Assembly: GCF_004363245.1 (NCBI RefSeq)
Contig: NZ_SNYV01000004.1
Coordinates: 47,844 to 111,843 of the forward strand
DNA: 64,000 bases
Source of the DNA: Sphingobacterium yanglingense
GTDB taxonomy: Bacteria; Bacteroidota; Bacteroidia; Sphingobacteriales; Sphingobacteriaceae
Reading direction: 5' to 3'
The notes under the pieces are model-generated. The model was given only the letters and a program-made list of their open reading frames with translations. It made no database searches and had not been told where the DNA came from. The position numbers and the translations under genes were made by a program. Shown here piece by piece: positions 25,279 through 34,737 of this stretch; within the stretch, counting starts at the first letter, position 1; every line of letters begins with the position of its first letter.

Positions 25279-26136
25279 TTATGCATTAGATCGTGCGAAA
25301 AATTTAGGAATCTGGATTTGATAAGCCATTTTCTTAACAATATTCTCTTCAACGATTTTACGTAAAAATCCTTTCTTGCTTTTAGTGACCAATAAGGTGT
25401 CCAATAATTCGTCTGCGATGACTGAATCGATAGCCGATGATATATCTTCTTTGTACTGGATGAAGAAAGCCTGCGTCTTAATAATGTAAGATATATCATC
25501 TATTCCAGTTTCAGCAATGATACGCGTTATGAATTCAGCAAACTTGCTGTCTAATGCCTGTATTGTTTCATCAGCGGTATTGATGTGTATCAGTACCAGC
25601 TCGAAGTCCTGGGTATAAAGCGCTATTGCTTGTTTTAGGACGTCTATTTCGCCGTCTTTAAAATTGCATAATAGTCCGATTTTATCTGATTTATAAGGTT
25701 TGTCGCTGAAAGGGATAGCCAATACTGGAGTTTGTGTGTTCTGGAAAACATCAAACATGTTGGAACCAATCAGTAGCGAGTCTAAGCCAGAAGAGCCTTT
25801 TGTGCCCATGATAATCGCATCATACGGTTCTATAGCTACGAGCTTGCCGATCTCCTCAAAAAGGTTTCCGTCGCCAAAGACACTACTGACCGCGATTTCT
25901 GGATCTGTGTTTTTGAGGTCAGCGATCAGTTTTCCCATTTTATCCTTTGCTTCAGCTACACGGGGATCTAATAGGTCCGTGTTTTCAATGGAATTGCGGT
26001 ACACATTGATGTGGTCTGTAAATACATGTACTAATACCAAGTCGTGTTTGGCCGTTCTGGAAAGTTGTACCGCGTATTCGATAGCCTTATTGGAATATTG
26101 GGAAAAGTCGATTGGGATAAGTAATTTCTTCGCCAT
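25279..26136 (-). CDS. tandem-domain universal stress protein
   Basis: 285 residues from the ATG at 26136, which gives the canonical start MAKKLLIPIDFSQYSNKAIEYAV; a longer in-frame start (26229) would lie inside the upstream gene. Two UspA domains in tandem (about 1-145 and 150-285). The first ends with MGTKGSSG and LIGSNMFDVF, a degenerate form of the GxxGSVS nucleotide-binding loop; the second is less conserved. It lies 13 nt downstream of a similar gene and is cotranscribed with it. The role in stress response is inferred from the family. Confidence 0.88.
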   Translation of the reverse strand: MAKKLLIPIDFSQYSNKAIEYAVQLSRTAKHDLVLVHVFTDHINVYRNSIENTDLLDPRVAEAKDKMGKLIADLKNTDPEIAVSSVFGDGNLFEEIGKLVAIEPYDAIIMGTKGSSGLDSLLIGSNMFDVFQNTQTPVLAIPFSDKPYKSDKIGLLCNFKDGEIDVLKQAIALYTQDFELVLIHINTADETIQALDSKFAEFITRIIAETGIDDISYIIKTQAFFIQYKEDISSAIDSVIADELLDTLLVTKSKKGFLRKIVEENIVKKMAYQIQIPKFFARSNA

Positions 26137-26149
26137 GATAGTTGCGTGT

Positions 26150-26998
26150 TTAATTGTTGTCAAAAAAAGTAGGACGCTCGAGGTCAAGCACGATCTCTTT
26201 GGAAACAGATGAAGAGAAAAGTCGTTCAAAGAATGATTTTCTTGTTTTCGTGACGACCATCATATCGTAATCGTTCTCTTTGATAATATGGTTGATGACC
26301 TCGGGAATGCTATCTAGGTTTTCATCTTCAATATGGATGGGCTCAGCGATACACTCTACCTCTTGTACACCGTTTAGATTTTTTATGTTAAAAGACCAGG
26401 TGTTAAGATGTTCCGATATTTCAGATGCCTCTTTGGAGTCTCTGTACACATGGATAGTATCTAGATGAGGAATATATGAAACTAGTCTTAGGTATGCTTT
26501 TAAGGTGTCAAGTTCTTCAACTTTGAAATTGGTCAGCATGCCCACTTTTTGCAAAGAAAACTCTTTTGTTGTACTGGGTACCGCTATGACCGGAACTCTG
26601 GCTTTGGTGGTGATGCTGCTGGTATTGCTACCCCAGACTACAGATTTTCCTTTTCCAGTGCCGGTGGTCCCCATAACAATCATAGCATATGTAGGAGCTA
26701 CGGCTACAGAAGGAAGTACTTCATATAGAAGGCCGCTCGTGCACGTTGTTTCAAAGGATACGGAAGGGTATTCCTTTTGAAGATTTTCTTTAAGATCCAG
26801 TATAAGCATGTCTGCCTTTAATAACGGAATACTCGTGTCTTTGTTTGCTTTTTCCTCATCAAAAAGTGCTGAATCGGAGGTGTAGCAATGAAAAAGGTGA
26901 ATGGTATAGTTGTTCTGGCTGGCCAGCTCACAAGCATAGCGTGTTGCTGTTAAGGCATTGTCTGAAAAGTCAGTAGGTACTATTATTTTTTGTGTCAT
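26150..26998 (-). CDS. tandem-domain universal stress protein
   Basis: 282 residues starting MTQKIIVPTDFSDNALTATRYA, the typical first strand and helix of UspA. The first domain holds the ATP-binding-type loop MGTTGTGKGKSVVWGSNTSSI (G-2x-G-9x-G-S/T); the second domain (about 150-282) lacks an intact loop. It is the first gene of the two-gene operon with the homologue at 25279-26136, and is divergent from alaS. The two proteins are clearly paralogous and probably arose by tandem duplication. Confidence 0.9.
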   Translation of the reverse strand: MTQKIIVPTDFSDNALTATRYACELASQNNYTIHLFHCYTSDSALFDEEKANKDTSIPLLKADMLILDLKENLQKEYPSVSFETTCTSGLLYEVLPSVAVAPTYAMIVMGTTGTGKGKSVVWGSNTSSITTKARVPVIAVPSTTKEFSLQKVGMLTNFKVEELDTLKAYLRLVSYIPHLDTIHVYRDSKEASEISEHLNTWSFNIKNLNGVQEVECIAEPIHIEDENLDSIPEVINHIIKENDYDMMVVTKTRKSFFERLFSSSVSKEIVLDLERPTFFDNN

Positions 26999-27207
26999 AT
27001 TTCTCTAACTATCTACATCGAAAGATGGAATAAATTTACTAATATTAATTGACTTTTTAATGATTTTGGTTAGTTTTAAGCGTGATTCTAATCACATTTA
27101 CAAAGGGTATGATACGGTAGAGGGGGCTATGCCCGCAGTTCTGAAGTGGATTCTAACTGTATGTGGTCTATAGGCATTGTCTGCTGGGCGTACGCTTAAA
27201 AAATCAA

Positions 27208-27238
27208 TTGTAATAGCGCTCTATTTTGAGTAAATTTG
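27208..27238 (+). promoter_or_regulatory. promoter of alaS
   Basis: TTG (27208-27210), a 20-nt spacer and TAAATTTG (27231-27238) match the Bacteroidota pattern well. Transcription would begin near 27245, giving a leader of about 100 nt. Confidence 0.7.
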
Positions 27239-27309
27239 GCACTTGATAAAATAAAGTTACAATGGTGACAAGAGTTACGATGGTTATGAAAGATACCTTC
27301 ATCACTTAT

Positions 27310-27339
27310 ATCACTTTTATAATTTCTATAACTTTAAAA
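27310..27339 (+). promoter_or_regulatory. 30-nt leader element of alaS shared with the NifU-like gene
   Basis: A 30-nt A/T-rich element just before the alaS start codon that matches 27 of 30 bases with the element at 41516-41545 in front of the NifU-like gene. It is built from 9-nt units like TTATAACTT and ends in TTTAAAA. See the finding on leader elements. Confidence 0.6.
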
Positions 27340-27347
27340 TATATTTC

Positions 27348-29960
27348 ATGACCAGTAGAGAAATACGCGAAGCGTTTTTAGAATTTTTCAAGAGTAAATC
27401 ACATCATATCGTACCTTCAGCACCAGTAGTGGTGAAAAATGACCCAACATTAATGTTTACCAATGCGGGGATGAATCAGTTTAAAGATTTGTTTTTAGGA
27501 GAGGCTGCGGTTAAATATTCGCGAATTGCTGATACGCAACGTTGTTTACGCGTGTCTGGAAAACATAACGATTTGGAGGAAGTAGGTATTGATACCTATC
27601 ACCACACCCTGTTCGAAATGTTGGGCAATTGGTCATTTGGAGATTATTTTAAGAAAGAAGCTATTGCCTGGGCATGGGAATTATTTACTGAAGTCTATAA
27701 ACTGGACAAAGATAGATTGTACGTTACCATTTTCGAGGGGGATGATTCAGAAGGATTGGTCCGTGATCAGGAAGCATATGATTTTTGGAAGGAGTTTATC
27801 GCAGAAGATCGTATTTTATTGGGAAATAAGAAAGATAATTTCTGGGAGATGGGGGATATGGGGCCTTGTGGACCTTGTTCTGAAATCCATTATGATATGC
27901 GGACTGATGCAGAACGTGCTTCGCAAAAGGGACAAGAATTGGTCAATGCTGACCACCCTCAGGTAATTGAAGTGTGGAATTTAGTATTCATGCAGTTCAA
28001 TAGGTTGAAGAATGGTAGTCTTGAGCCTCTACCGGCCAAACATGTTGATACGGGAATGGGATTTGAGCGTTTGGTTCGTGCAATACAAGGTAAAACTTCA
28101 AACTATGACACGGATGTATTCCAACCATTGATTGCCTATATCTCACAAAAATCAGGTGTTCAGTATGGTGCTGCGGAGAAAACCGATATCGCCATGCGTG
28201 TGCTTTCGGATCATATACGTGCTGTGTCTTTTGCAATTGCTGACGGACAACTGCCTTCCAATAATAAAGCAGGATATGTAATACGCCGTATCTTGAGACG
28301 TGCTGTCCGTTATGCTTATACATTCCTTGATTTCAAACAACCTTTCTTCCATGAATTGGTGCCGGTTTTGGCTGCTCAATTCAAAGGGGTATTTGATGAG
28401 CTGTATCAGCAACAGGACTTTGTGGAAAAAGTCGTTTTAGAGGAGGAGATTTCCTTTTTGAGAACATTGACTACCGGGATACAGCGGTTTGAGAACTATG
28501 TCGAGGGAAATCAACTTATTGATGGGGATTTTGCCTTTGAATTATTCGATACCTATGGGTTTCCGATAGATTTAACAGAGTTGTTGGCTAGAGAGAAAGG
28601 GCTGACAGTGGATATGGATGCCTTTGATCGGGCTTTGCTAGCTCAAAAGGAGCGTTCGAGAGCAGCGACTACGACTGATACGGGCGACTGGGTGATTGTT
28701 GGTGAAGGTGATGAGGTCGAGTTTGTCGGTTATGATGCACTGGAAGCGACAACCCGTATCCAAAAGTACCGTAAGGTAAGTGCGAAAGGGAAAGATCAAT
28801 ATCAATTGGTGCTGTCTGTAACACCTTTCTATGCAGAAGGTGGAGGGCAGGTCGGCGATTCTGGCCTATTGGTATCCGAACGTGGCGAGAAAATAGTTGT
28901 GACAGACACGAAAAAGGAGAATGGGCTTATTGTTCATTTTGTGAATCAATTACCGGAAGAAATAGATGCTACTTTTGAAGCTACGGTCAATGTGGCTAAA
29001 CGTATAGATACAGAGAGTAACCACTCTGCAACGCATTTACTGCACGCAGCCTTGAAAGAGGTATTGGGCGAACATGTCAACCAGAAAGGGTCGTTGGTAT
29101 CTGCGGATATTCTACGATTTGATATCTCTCATTTTGCGAAGATGACTTATGAAGAAATCAAGGCTGTGGAGGATATCGTTAATGCTAAAATCCGTGCAAA
29201 TATCCCATTGAAAGAAGAAAGACAGGTGCCTTATCAACAGGCGGTCGATTCGGGTGTAACAGCTCTCTTTGGAGAGAAGTACGGGGATTATGTCCGTGTG
29301 ATTACTTTTGATGATCAATATTCTAAGGAGCTTTGTGGGGGTACTCACGTGAAAGCAACAGGGCAGATCGGATTTTTTAAGATTGTTTCGGAGTCGGCTG
29401 TTGCAGCAGGGGTGCGAAGAATCGAGGCTATTACAGGTACAAAAGCAGCTGCAGTTATTAGAGAGCACTTTGAGTTGTTCCAGCACATGAAGGAGATTCT
29501 GAATAACCCGAAAGATTTCGTGTCTGCAGTAACCAAGGTGATGGATGAAAATGGAGCGTTGAAAAAAGAAATCGATAACTTCTTGAAAGAACGTTCGATG
29601 GCTTTAAAGAATGAGTTGAACGAAAAAATGGAGGTCGTGAATGGGGTTAACTTCTTGTCCACTGTGGTCGATCTACCTAGTGCCGATGCGGTAAAGACAC
29701 TTGCTTATGCCTTGAAGGGAGCGATGAATAATCTATTTTTGGTCTTAGGAGCAAATATAGAAGGCAAACCTAGTTTAACGGTTGTTGTCTCCGAAGAGTT
29801 GGTTAAAGAACGTGGCCTTAATGCCGGAAATATAGTGCGCGACCTTGCTAAAGATATTCAAGGTGGTGGAGGTGGACAGCCATTCTTTGCGACTGCAGGA
29901 GGTAAAGATGCAAGCGGTTTGGAGAAGGCTATCGCACGATCAAAGAATTTTTTAACGTAG
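27348..29960 (+). CDS. alaS: alanyl-tRNA synthetase
   Basis: 870 residues, a normal length. Class II catalytic core with motif 1 region (FTNAGMNQFKDLFLG), motif 2 around TQRCLRVSGKHNDLEEVG, and GMGFERL of motif 3. The editing domain has the zinc ligands in SNHSATHLLHAAL and CGGTHV. The C-terminal C-Ala domain ends with a glycine-rich GGGGGQPFFATAGG. It charges tRNA-Ala and clears Ser-tRNA-Ala. It is followed after 18 nt by a TlpA-like gene on the same strand. Confidence 0.97.
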   Translation: MTSREIREAFLEFFKSKSHHIVPSAPVVVKNDPTLMFTNAGMNQFKDLFLGEAAVKYSRIADTQRCLRVSGKHNDLEEVGIDTYHHTLFEMLGNWSFGDYFKKEAIAWAWELFTEVYKLDKDRLYVTIFEGDDSEGLVRDQEAYDFWKEFIAEDRILLGNKKDNFWEMGDMGPCGPCSEIHYDMRTDAERASQKGQELVNADHPQVIEVWNLVFMQFNRLKNGSLEPLPAKHVDTGMGFERLVRAIQGKTSNYDTDVFQPLIAYISQKSGVQYGAAEKTDIAMRVLSDHIRAVSFAIADGQLPSNNKAGYVIRRILRRAVRYAYTFLDFKQPFFHELVPVLAAQFKGVFDELYQQQDFVEKVVLEEEISFLRTLTTGIQRFENYVEGNQLIDGDFAFELFDTYGFPIDLTELLAREKGLTVDMDAFDRALLAQKERSRAATTTDTGDWVIVGEGDEVEFVGYDALEATTRIQKYRKVSAKGKDQYQLVLSVTPFYAEGGGQVGDSGLLVSERGEKIVVTDTKKENGLIVHFVNQLPEEIDATFEATVNVAKRIDTESNHSATHLLHAALKEVLGEHVNQKGSLVSADILRFDISHFAKMTYEEIKAVEDIVNAKIRANIPLKEERQVPYQQAVDSGVTALFGEKYGDYVRVITFDDQYSKELCGGTHVKATGQIGFFKIVSESAVAAGVRRIEAITGTKAAAVIREHFELFQHMKEILNNPKDFVSAVTKVMDENGALKKEIDNFLKERSMALKNELNEKMEVVNGVNFLSTVVDLPSADAVKTLAYALKGAMNNLFLVLGANIEGKPSLTVVVSEELVKERGLNAGNIVRDLAKDIQGGGGGQPFFATAGGKDASGLEKAIARSKNFLT

Positions 29961-29978
29961 TATTATTTATATCAGCAT

Positions 29979-31088
29979 ATGAACAAGTTTCACGTTTTTC
30001 TGTTTTCAATTTTTGGACTGGGACTATGGAGCTGTTCCAATAAGGATACGATTGGAATCGCAGGTGAGATTCTAAATCCCGGTAATGTTAAGGTTGTGGC
30101 GTTCTATGAAGGTGATCGGAAGCTTGATTCTGTCTTTTTAAGTGATCAGAATAAGTTTAAGTTCGAGCGTGAAGCGACTCAGCCTCGGCTTCTAACGATA
30201 GAAGTGGGCAAAAACCGTTATCCTGTTATTGTCTCTCCAGGTGAAAAGCTTGAATTTAGCTCGAACCTCCAAGATAAGCCCGAAGAGTATAAGGTGGAAG
30301 GATCTGCTTTATCAGCATTGTTAAGAGATTTCGCTCCTGTAAAACAACGGAAGGAATTTCTGGAAGACTCGTTGCAGGGAGATTTTGTGAAGCGTATGGC
30401 AGGTAAATCCGAACCAGAAATAGAAAGCCTGCGCGCGGATTATATGGCACAATATAGAAGGGAGATGGTTTCTTTTACGACACAGGCTGTGGCCTTTGCA
30501 AAGGCAAATCAGAATAACCTGGCTGGATTTTATGCCATGAGTATTTTGGATCCGGATGTTGCCGAAAATGAGCTGATAGCTTACGCGGATGGTCTGGGAG
30601 ACTTGTTCTCGGATAACCGTACCATCACTCAATTTAAAGAAGAGATTGCCAAATTGCGCAAACTGGCCATAGGTCAGCCTGCGCCCGAAATCATTGCCTA
30701 TACACCGGATAATAAGACGGTAAAGCTTTCGGACTTTAAGGGTAAATACGTTCTTGTTGACTTTTGGGCTTCTTGGTGCGTACCTTGTCGAAAGGAAAAT
30801 CCTAATATCGTGCGTCTATACAATCAGTATAAGGATAAAAATTTTACAGTACTGGGTGTTTCTCTAGATAATAATCCAGGTTCATGGATGCGTGCAGTAG
30901 AGGAGGATAAATTGACTTGGACCAATATCTCAGACCTTAAGGCATGGAGCTCAGATTTGGTGTTAAACTATCGCATCAAGGCTATTCCAGCTTCTGTGGT
31001 ATTAGATCCATCGGGCCTTATTGTAGCTAAAAATCTGAGAGGTACGGATTTGGAGGCCTTCTTGCAGAAGACGTTGCCTTCAAATTAG
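29979..31088 (+). CDS. TlpA-like thiol-disulfide oxidoreductase lipoprotein with DUF4369-like N-terminus
   Basis: 369 residues. The signal peptide ends LWSC (C19), so the protein is probably a lipoprotein. A DUF4369-like beta domain (about 22-120) binds unknown ligands or partners; a helical spacer (about 120-230) follows. A thioredoxin domain (232-369) has the active site WCVPC (C267, C270), cis-Pro region IPASVVLD and typical LDNNPGSW. It should act as a reductase or isomerase in the periplasm, for example in cytochrome maturation. It follows alaS by 18 nt and is likely cotranscribed. Confidence 0.9.
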   Translation: MNKFHVFLFSIFGLGLWSCSNKDTIGIAGEILNPGNVKVVAFYEGDRKLDSVFLSDQNKFKFEREATQPRLLTIEVGKNRYPVIVSPGEKLEFSSNLQDKPEEYKVEGSALSALLRDFAPVKQRKEFLEDSLQGDFVKRMAGKSEPEIESLRADYMAQYRREMVSFTTQAVAFAKANQNNLAGFYAMSILDPDVAENELIAYADGLGDLFSDNRTITQFKEEIAKLRKLAIGQPAPEIIAYTPDNKTVKLSDFKGKYVLVDFWASWCVPCRKENPNIVRLYNQYKDKNFTVLGVSLDNNPGSWMRAVEEDKLTWTNISDLKAWSSDLVLNYRIKAIPASVVLDPSGLIVAKNLRGTDLEAFLQKTLPSN

Positions 31089-31193
31089 AGCTAGTTTATT
31101 AATTTATTAAGTTATTTTTAATAGTTAACAATTTCATAACATTCGATTAACTTTATCTTACCATAAAGTACATACTTTAGCAAAAAAACTAAT

Positions 31194-31883
31194 ATGAGTG
31201 CCAAGCAAAAAATACTTGTGGTAGATGATGAGCAAGATATCTTAGATCTCATTTCCTACAATCTGAACAAAGAAGGCTATCAAGTCTATACGGCGTCAAA
31301 TGGAAAATTAGCAATAGATAAAGCGAAGGAAGTTAGTCCTGACTTGATTATTCTAGATGTTATGATGCCTGTGATGGATGGAATAGAGGCTTGTCGAATT
31401 ATGCGCTCGCTGCCTGAGTTTAAACATACCTTCATGGTTTTTTTAACTGCTAGAAGTGAAGAGTATTCTGAGATAGCAGGCTTTCATGTCGGTGCCGATG
31501 ACTATATCGCTAAGCCCATCAAGCCTCGCGCATTAATGTCTAGAATCAATGCGATTTTACGGAGAAATTCTACTGAATCTATTGATGAGCCAATAGATAA
31601 ATTGGAGATAGCGGATCTGGTAATCGATCGGGATGCTTTTTTGGTGTATCGCGAAGAGGAGAAGATTGTATTGGCCAAAAAAGAGTTTGAACTGTTATAC
31701 CTGTTGGCATCTAAGCCTAATAAAGTATATACACGCGAGCAGATACTAAAGGCTATTTGGGAAGATTCTGTAGTGGTCACCAATAGAACTATCGATGTGC
31801 ATATTCGAAAATTGCGGGAGAAAATCGGAGATAATTATGTGGCTACTGTCAAAGGAGTCGGATATAAATTTGATCTTAGTTAA
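31194..31883 (+). CDS. OmpR/PhoB-family response regulator (orphan)
   Basis: 229 residues. Receiver domain with D11, D12, phospho-acceptor D55 (LIILDVMMP), T85 and K108; winged-helix output domain with FELLYLLASKPNKVYTREQIL and RTIDVHIRKLREKIG. No histidine kinase is next to it; the convergent neighbour is an Hpt protein, which may or may not belong to the same relay. Upstream, TACTTTAG (near 31171) is a one-mismatch -7 box. The closest named proteins are PhoB and RprY-like regulators; the target is unknown. Confidence 0.93.
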   Translation: MSAKQKILVVDDEQDILDLISYNLNKEGYQVYTASNGKLAIDKAKEVSPDLIILDVMMPVMDGIEACRIMRSLPEFKHTFMVFLTARSEEYSEIAGFHVGADDYIAKPIKPRALMSRINAILRRNSTESIDEPIDKLEIADLVIDRDAFLVYREEEKIVLAKKEFELLYLLASKPNKVYTREQILKAIWEDSVVVTNRTIDVHIRKLREKIGDNYVATVKGVGYKFDLS

Positions 31884-31904
31884 AAAGAACTATAAATTAA
31901 CGGT

Positions 31905-31940
31905 TAAGGGGTGGGAATCTGCGATGATTTTCACCCCTTA
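31905..31940. terminator. terminator between regulator and Hpt gene
   Basis: TAAGGGGTG (31905-31913) pairs with CACCCCTTA (31932-31940); the inner part can extend with GAATC/GATTT. It separates two convergent genes. Confidence 0.75.
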
Positions 31941-32306
31941 GTCTTTTATCTGCTTTTCGTTCTCCAGGGTAAATGACTTGAGCTCTGCAATCATTAAGTC
32001 AAAGTCGGATCTGATTTCCTCAAACCTGATACGGATAGCCTCTACTCCCATTCCATCCCGCCCCATATTTTCCAGCTCTTGAAAGGCGCTTCTAAGTTTG
32101 CTGGCACCGATGTACTCCATCGTAGGTTTGATATGATGAGCGCTGTCTCGGATAGCATTTTTATCGTCGTTTAATACGCTGAGGATTAATGCCTGAAAAT
32201 CAAGAGGGCTCTGTTCGATATACATTTCAATGAACTGTTTTACCATTTTTGGATTCCCCATCATGGATTTATTGATAGATTCTGGATTAATGATTTTATA
32301 GGCCAT
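31938..32306 (-). CDS. stand-alone Hpt (histidine phosphotransfer) protein
   Basis: 122 residues, all helical. The motif SAHHIKPTMEYIGA fits the Hpt pattern A-H-x-[IL]-K, making H57 the probable phosphate-accepting residue. Helix pairs before (IEMYIEQSPLDFQALILSVL) and after (RSAFQELENMGRDG) complete the four-helix bundle. Such proteins shuttle phosphate between hybrid kinases and regulators. The gene is convergent with the orphan regulator and 11 nt downstream of folK. The partner kinase is not in the window. Confidence 0.85.
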   Translation of the reverse strand: MAYKIINPESINKSMMGNPKMVKQFIEMYIEQSPLDFQALILSVLNDDKNAIRDSAHHIKPTMEYIGASKLRSAFQELENMGRDGMGVEAIRIRFEEIRSDFDLMIAELKSFTLENEKQIKD

Positions 32307-32317
32307 ATAAATAGGGA

Positions 32318-32809
32318 TTAAGTATATTTCTTGACAACAAGTTCATCTTCACTTTTGGAGAGGAGCTGTCGGTTAGTTTGTCGTAATAAAGGGTGGACAT
32401 AGTCTTCTGCAATTTCACAGAAGGGGACTAGTACAAAGTTTCTAAATTGCATCAGGGGGTGGGGGATTACCAAATCCTCAGACTCGTAAACCTCGTTATT
32501 AAAGTAGATAATATCAATGTCTATAAGTCTAGCTCCCCACTTGACGAGGCGTGTCCGTCCCAGCTCAGTTTCTATTTCCTGACATACGCTCAGACAGGTC
32601 TGTTTGTCTAGGTCTGTTTGGATTATCAGTGCCTGGTTGTAAAATAAAGGCTGATCTGTGACTCCCCATCCCTCGGAAACATAAAGAGCTGATGATTTCA
32701 CAATTGGGCCTATACGGTCTTGCAAGAGGGTAGAGGCTTGAGCGATCTGTGAGGTCGGATTGCCTAGATTGGCTCCTAGTAGGATGTAGATTTGATTCAT
32801 TCTATTCAA
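32318..32809 (-). CDS. folK: 2-amino-4-hydroxy-6-hydroxymethyldihydropteridine pyrophosphokinase
   Basis: 163 residues. N-terminal YILLGANLGN and the hallmark near 96-110 (RLVKWGARLIDIDII, where the usual PR is AR) followed by IPHPLMQFRNFVLVPF. The aspartates of LIDIDI bind the two magnesium ions. FolK transfers pyrophosphate from ATP to the pterin alcohol in folate synthesis. It overlaps no other gene; the Hpt gene follows 11 nt later and sppA is divergent. Confidence 0.94.
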   Translation of the reverse strand: MNRMNQIYILLGANLGNPTSQIAQASTLLQDRIGPIVKSSALYVSEGWGVTDQPLFYNQALIIQTDLDKQTCLSVCQEIETELGRTRLVKWGARLIDIDIIYFNNEVYESEDLVIPHPLMQFRNFVLVPFCEIAEDYVHPLLRQTNRQLLSKSEDELVVKKYT

Positions 32810-32890
32810 AAATACAATATTGAACCTTTAAATTCGACAAAATCAATTAAATACATTAAATTTAGTCTGTAAAAAACAAATAGTTTACAT

Positions 32891-34651
32891 ATGAACTTTA
32901 TCAAACAAGTGCTAGCCACGATAACAGGGATACTTATTACCAGTATTATCCTGTTTTTTATTTTCTTAGTATTCATTGGCGTCTTGGTGCAACAGTCATC
33001 GCAACCTACTACGGTAGTGGCTCCGGCCAAATCCGTGCTCTACCTGTCTCTTGATTATAAAATAGTTGAAAAGACAGAAAGCAATCCGTTGGGTGATTTG
33101 AATCTGCCTCTTTATAATGTAGAGAAGTCTATTGGGCTGAATGATATCCTAGCACGTATAAAGGCGGCTAAAACGGATGATAATATAAAAGGGATATATC
33201 TAAATCCTTCATCGGTAGGGATGGGCTTTGCTAGTTTGAAAGCGATACGGGATGCATTAGTGGATTTTAAAGAGTCAAAGAAGTTTATCGTTGCTTATAG
33301 TGAAGGTTATTCACAGAAAGCTTATTATTTGTCCACTGTCGCAGATAGTGTCTATCTGAATCCACAAGGTTCTCTGGATTTTAGAGGATTAAGCTCTTCT
33401 GTTGTTTTTATGAAAGAGGCTATGGATAAGCTTGGTGTCGAAATGCAGGTGATAAAAGTCGGAACCTATAAATCGGCGGTTGAACCTTTTATACTCAATG
33501 AAATGAGTCCGGCGAATAGGGAGCAGGTGACTTCTTATCTAGGAAGTATCTATGAGTCGTTTTTATCGGATATTGCTGAGGCTAGAAAGCAGCCTGTCGA
33601 CTCACTAAAGCATATTGCGAACGAATACCTTGTCCGTAATGCAGATGATGCTTTACGTTATAAATTTATTGATGGTAAGTTATATAAAGATGAACTTCTT
33701 TCGGTGTTAAAGAAACGTCTGGATGTGGCAGAAGATAAGGATATCTCTTCCGTTTCTATTTTGAATTATGCAGGCAGCTCTGCTTCTGCCTCGGGAGATA
33801 AGGTAGCAGTGCTATATGCCTATGGGGATATCGTGGATGGCGAAGGGACCGTAGGTCAGATCGGGGGAGATAAGATCTCTAGACAACTTCGCAAATTGCG
33901 TAGAGATAAAGATATTAAGGCGATTGTGCTACGGGTAAATTCAGGTGGAGGTTCGGCTCTGGCTTCGGATGTTATTTGGAGAGAAGTCGAACTTATCAAG
34001 AAAGAAAAGCCAATCGTCGTGTCTATGGGTGATTATGCGGCATCTGGAGGGTACTATATTGCGGCAGCAGCAGATTCCATATTTGCGGAGTCAAGTACGT
34101 TGACGGGCTCTATTGGTGTCTTTGGACTTATACCTAATTTTAAGGGATTGCTGAATAATAAGTTGGGAATACATATTGATGAGGTAAATACCGGTAAATT
34201 TTCAAGCCTGATGGGTAATCCGGATAAACCACTTACGGAGGAAGAACGGTCTATCATACAGATGGAGGTGAATAGAACCTATGCTACTTTTATGGAGCGT
34301 GTGGCTAATGGACGGAAAATGAAAGTTGAGGAAGTGGATAGTATCGGTCAGGGCCGTGTGTGGACAGGAAAGCAAGCACTTGAATTGGGCTTGGTGGATG
34401 GAATAGGCAATCTGCAGCGTGCAATCAGTGCCGCAGCAGCAAAGGCTTCATTGAAAGACTATCAGATTGTAGAACTTCCAGAGAAAGAGGATCCTTTTAC
34501 AAGTATACTTTCTTCTTCCAAAGACAAGGTTAAAATGTGGTTGTTTGGCGAAGAACTTGGCGATTATCAGAAATATTTGCTAGACGTGACCAAAGTTCTA
34601 AAACATACGGGAATACAAGCAAGATTGCCTTATCAAATTGAGATATATTAG
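32891..34651 (+). CDS. sppA: signal peptide peptidase SppA (67K type)
   Basis: 586 residues: an N-terminal membrane anchor (about 10-33), then two ClpP-like protease domains in tandem as in E. coli SppA. The catalytic dyad is predicted to be K194 (in VGTYKSAVEPF, first domain) and S385 (in DYAASGGYYI, second domain), matching K209/S409 of E. coli. It cuts leftover signal peptides in the membrane after secretion. It starts 81 nt from the divergent folK and is followed by pgk after 86 nt. Confidence 0.95.
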   Translation: MNFIKQVLATITGILITSIILFFIFLVFIGVLVQQSSQPTTVVAPAKSVLYLSLDYKIVEKTESNPLGDLNLPLYNVEKSIGLNDILARIKAAKTDDNIKGIYLNPSSVGMGFASLKAIRDALVDFKESKKFIVAYSEGYSQKAYYLSTVADSVYLNPQGSLDFRGLSSSVVFMKEAMDKLGVEMQVIKVGTYKSAVEPFILNEMSPANREQVTSYLGSIYESFLSDIAEARKQPVDSLKHIANEYLVRNADDALRYKFIDGKLYKDELLSVLKKRLDVAEDKDISSVSILNYAGSSASASGDKVAVLYAYGDIVDGEGTVGQIGGDKISRQLRKLRRDKDIKAIVLRVNSGGGSALASDVIWREVELIKKEKPIVVSMGDYAASGGYYIAAAADSIFAESSTLTGSIGVFGLIPNFKGLLNNKLGIHIDEVNTGKFSSLMGNPDKPLTEEERSIIQMEVNRTYATFMERVANGRKMKVEEVDSIGQGRVWTGKQALELGLVDGIGNLQRAISAAAAKASLKDYQIVELPEKEDPFTSILSSSKDKVKMWLFGEELGDYQKYLLDVTKVLKHTGIQARLPYQIEIY

Positions 34652-34737
34652 ATTTTTTTTTACGGCATTGCGTGAATGCAAAGCAATTTATATAAGTTTA
34701 CGCCTCAAATCAACTTAAATACTTTTAGATACAGTGT

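Larger units (their letters stand above)
26999..27347. other. divergent promoter region between the Usp operon and alaS
   Basis: 349 bp with no gene. It holds the alaS promoter (27208-27238) and the TTATAACTT-type leader repeat (27310-27339). A short palindromic sequence GATTCTAATC lies near 27083, and GGGGGCTATGCCCGC near 27123 can form a small hairpin. I see no clear -7 box for the Usp operon. Confidence 0.6.
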
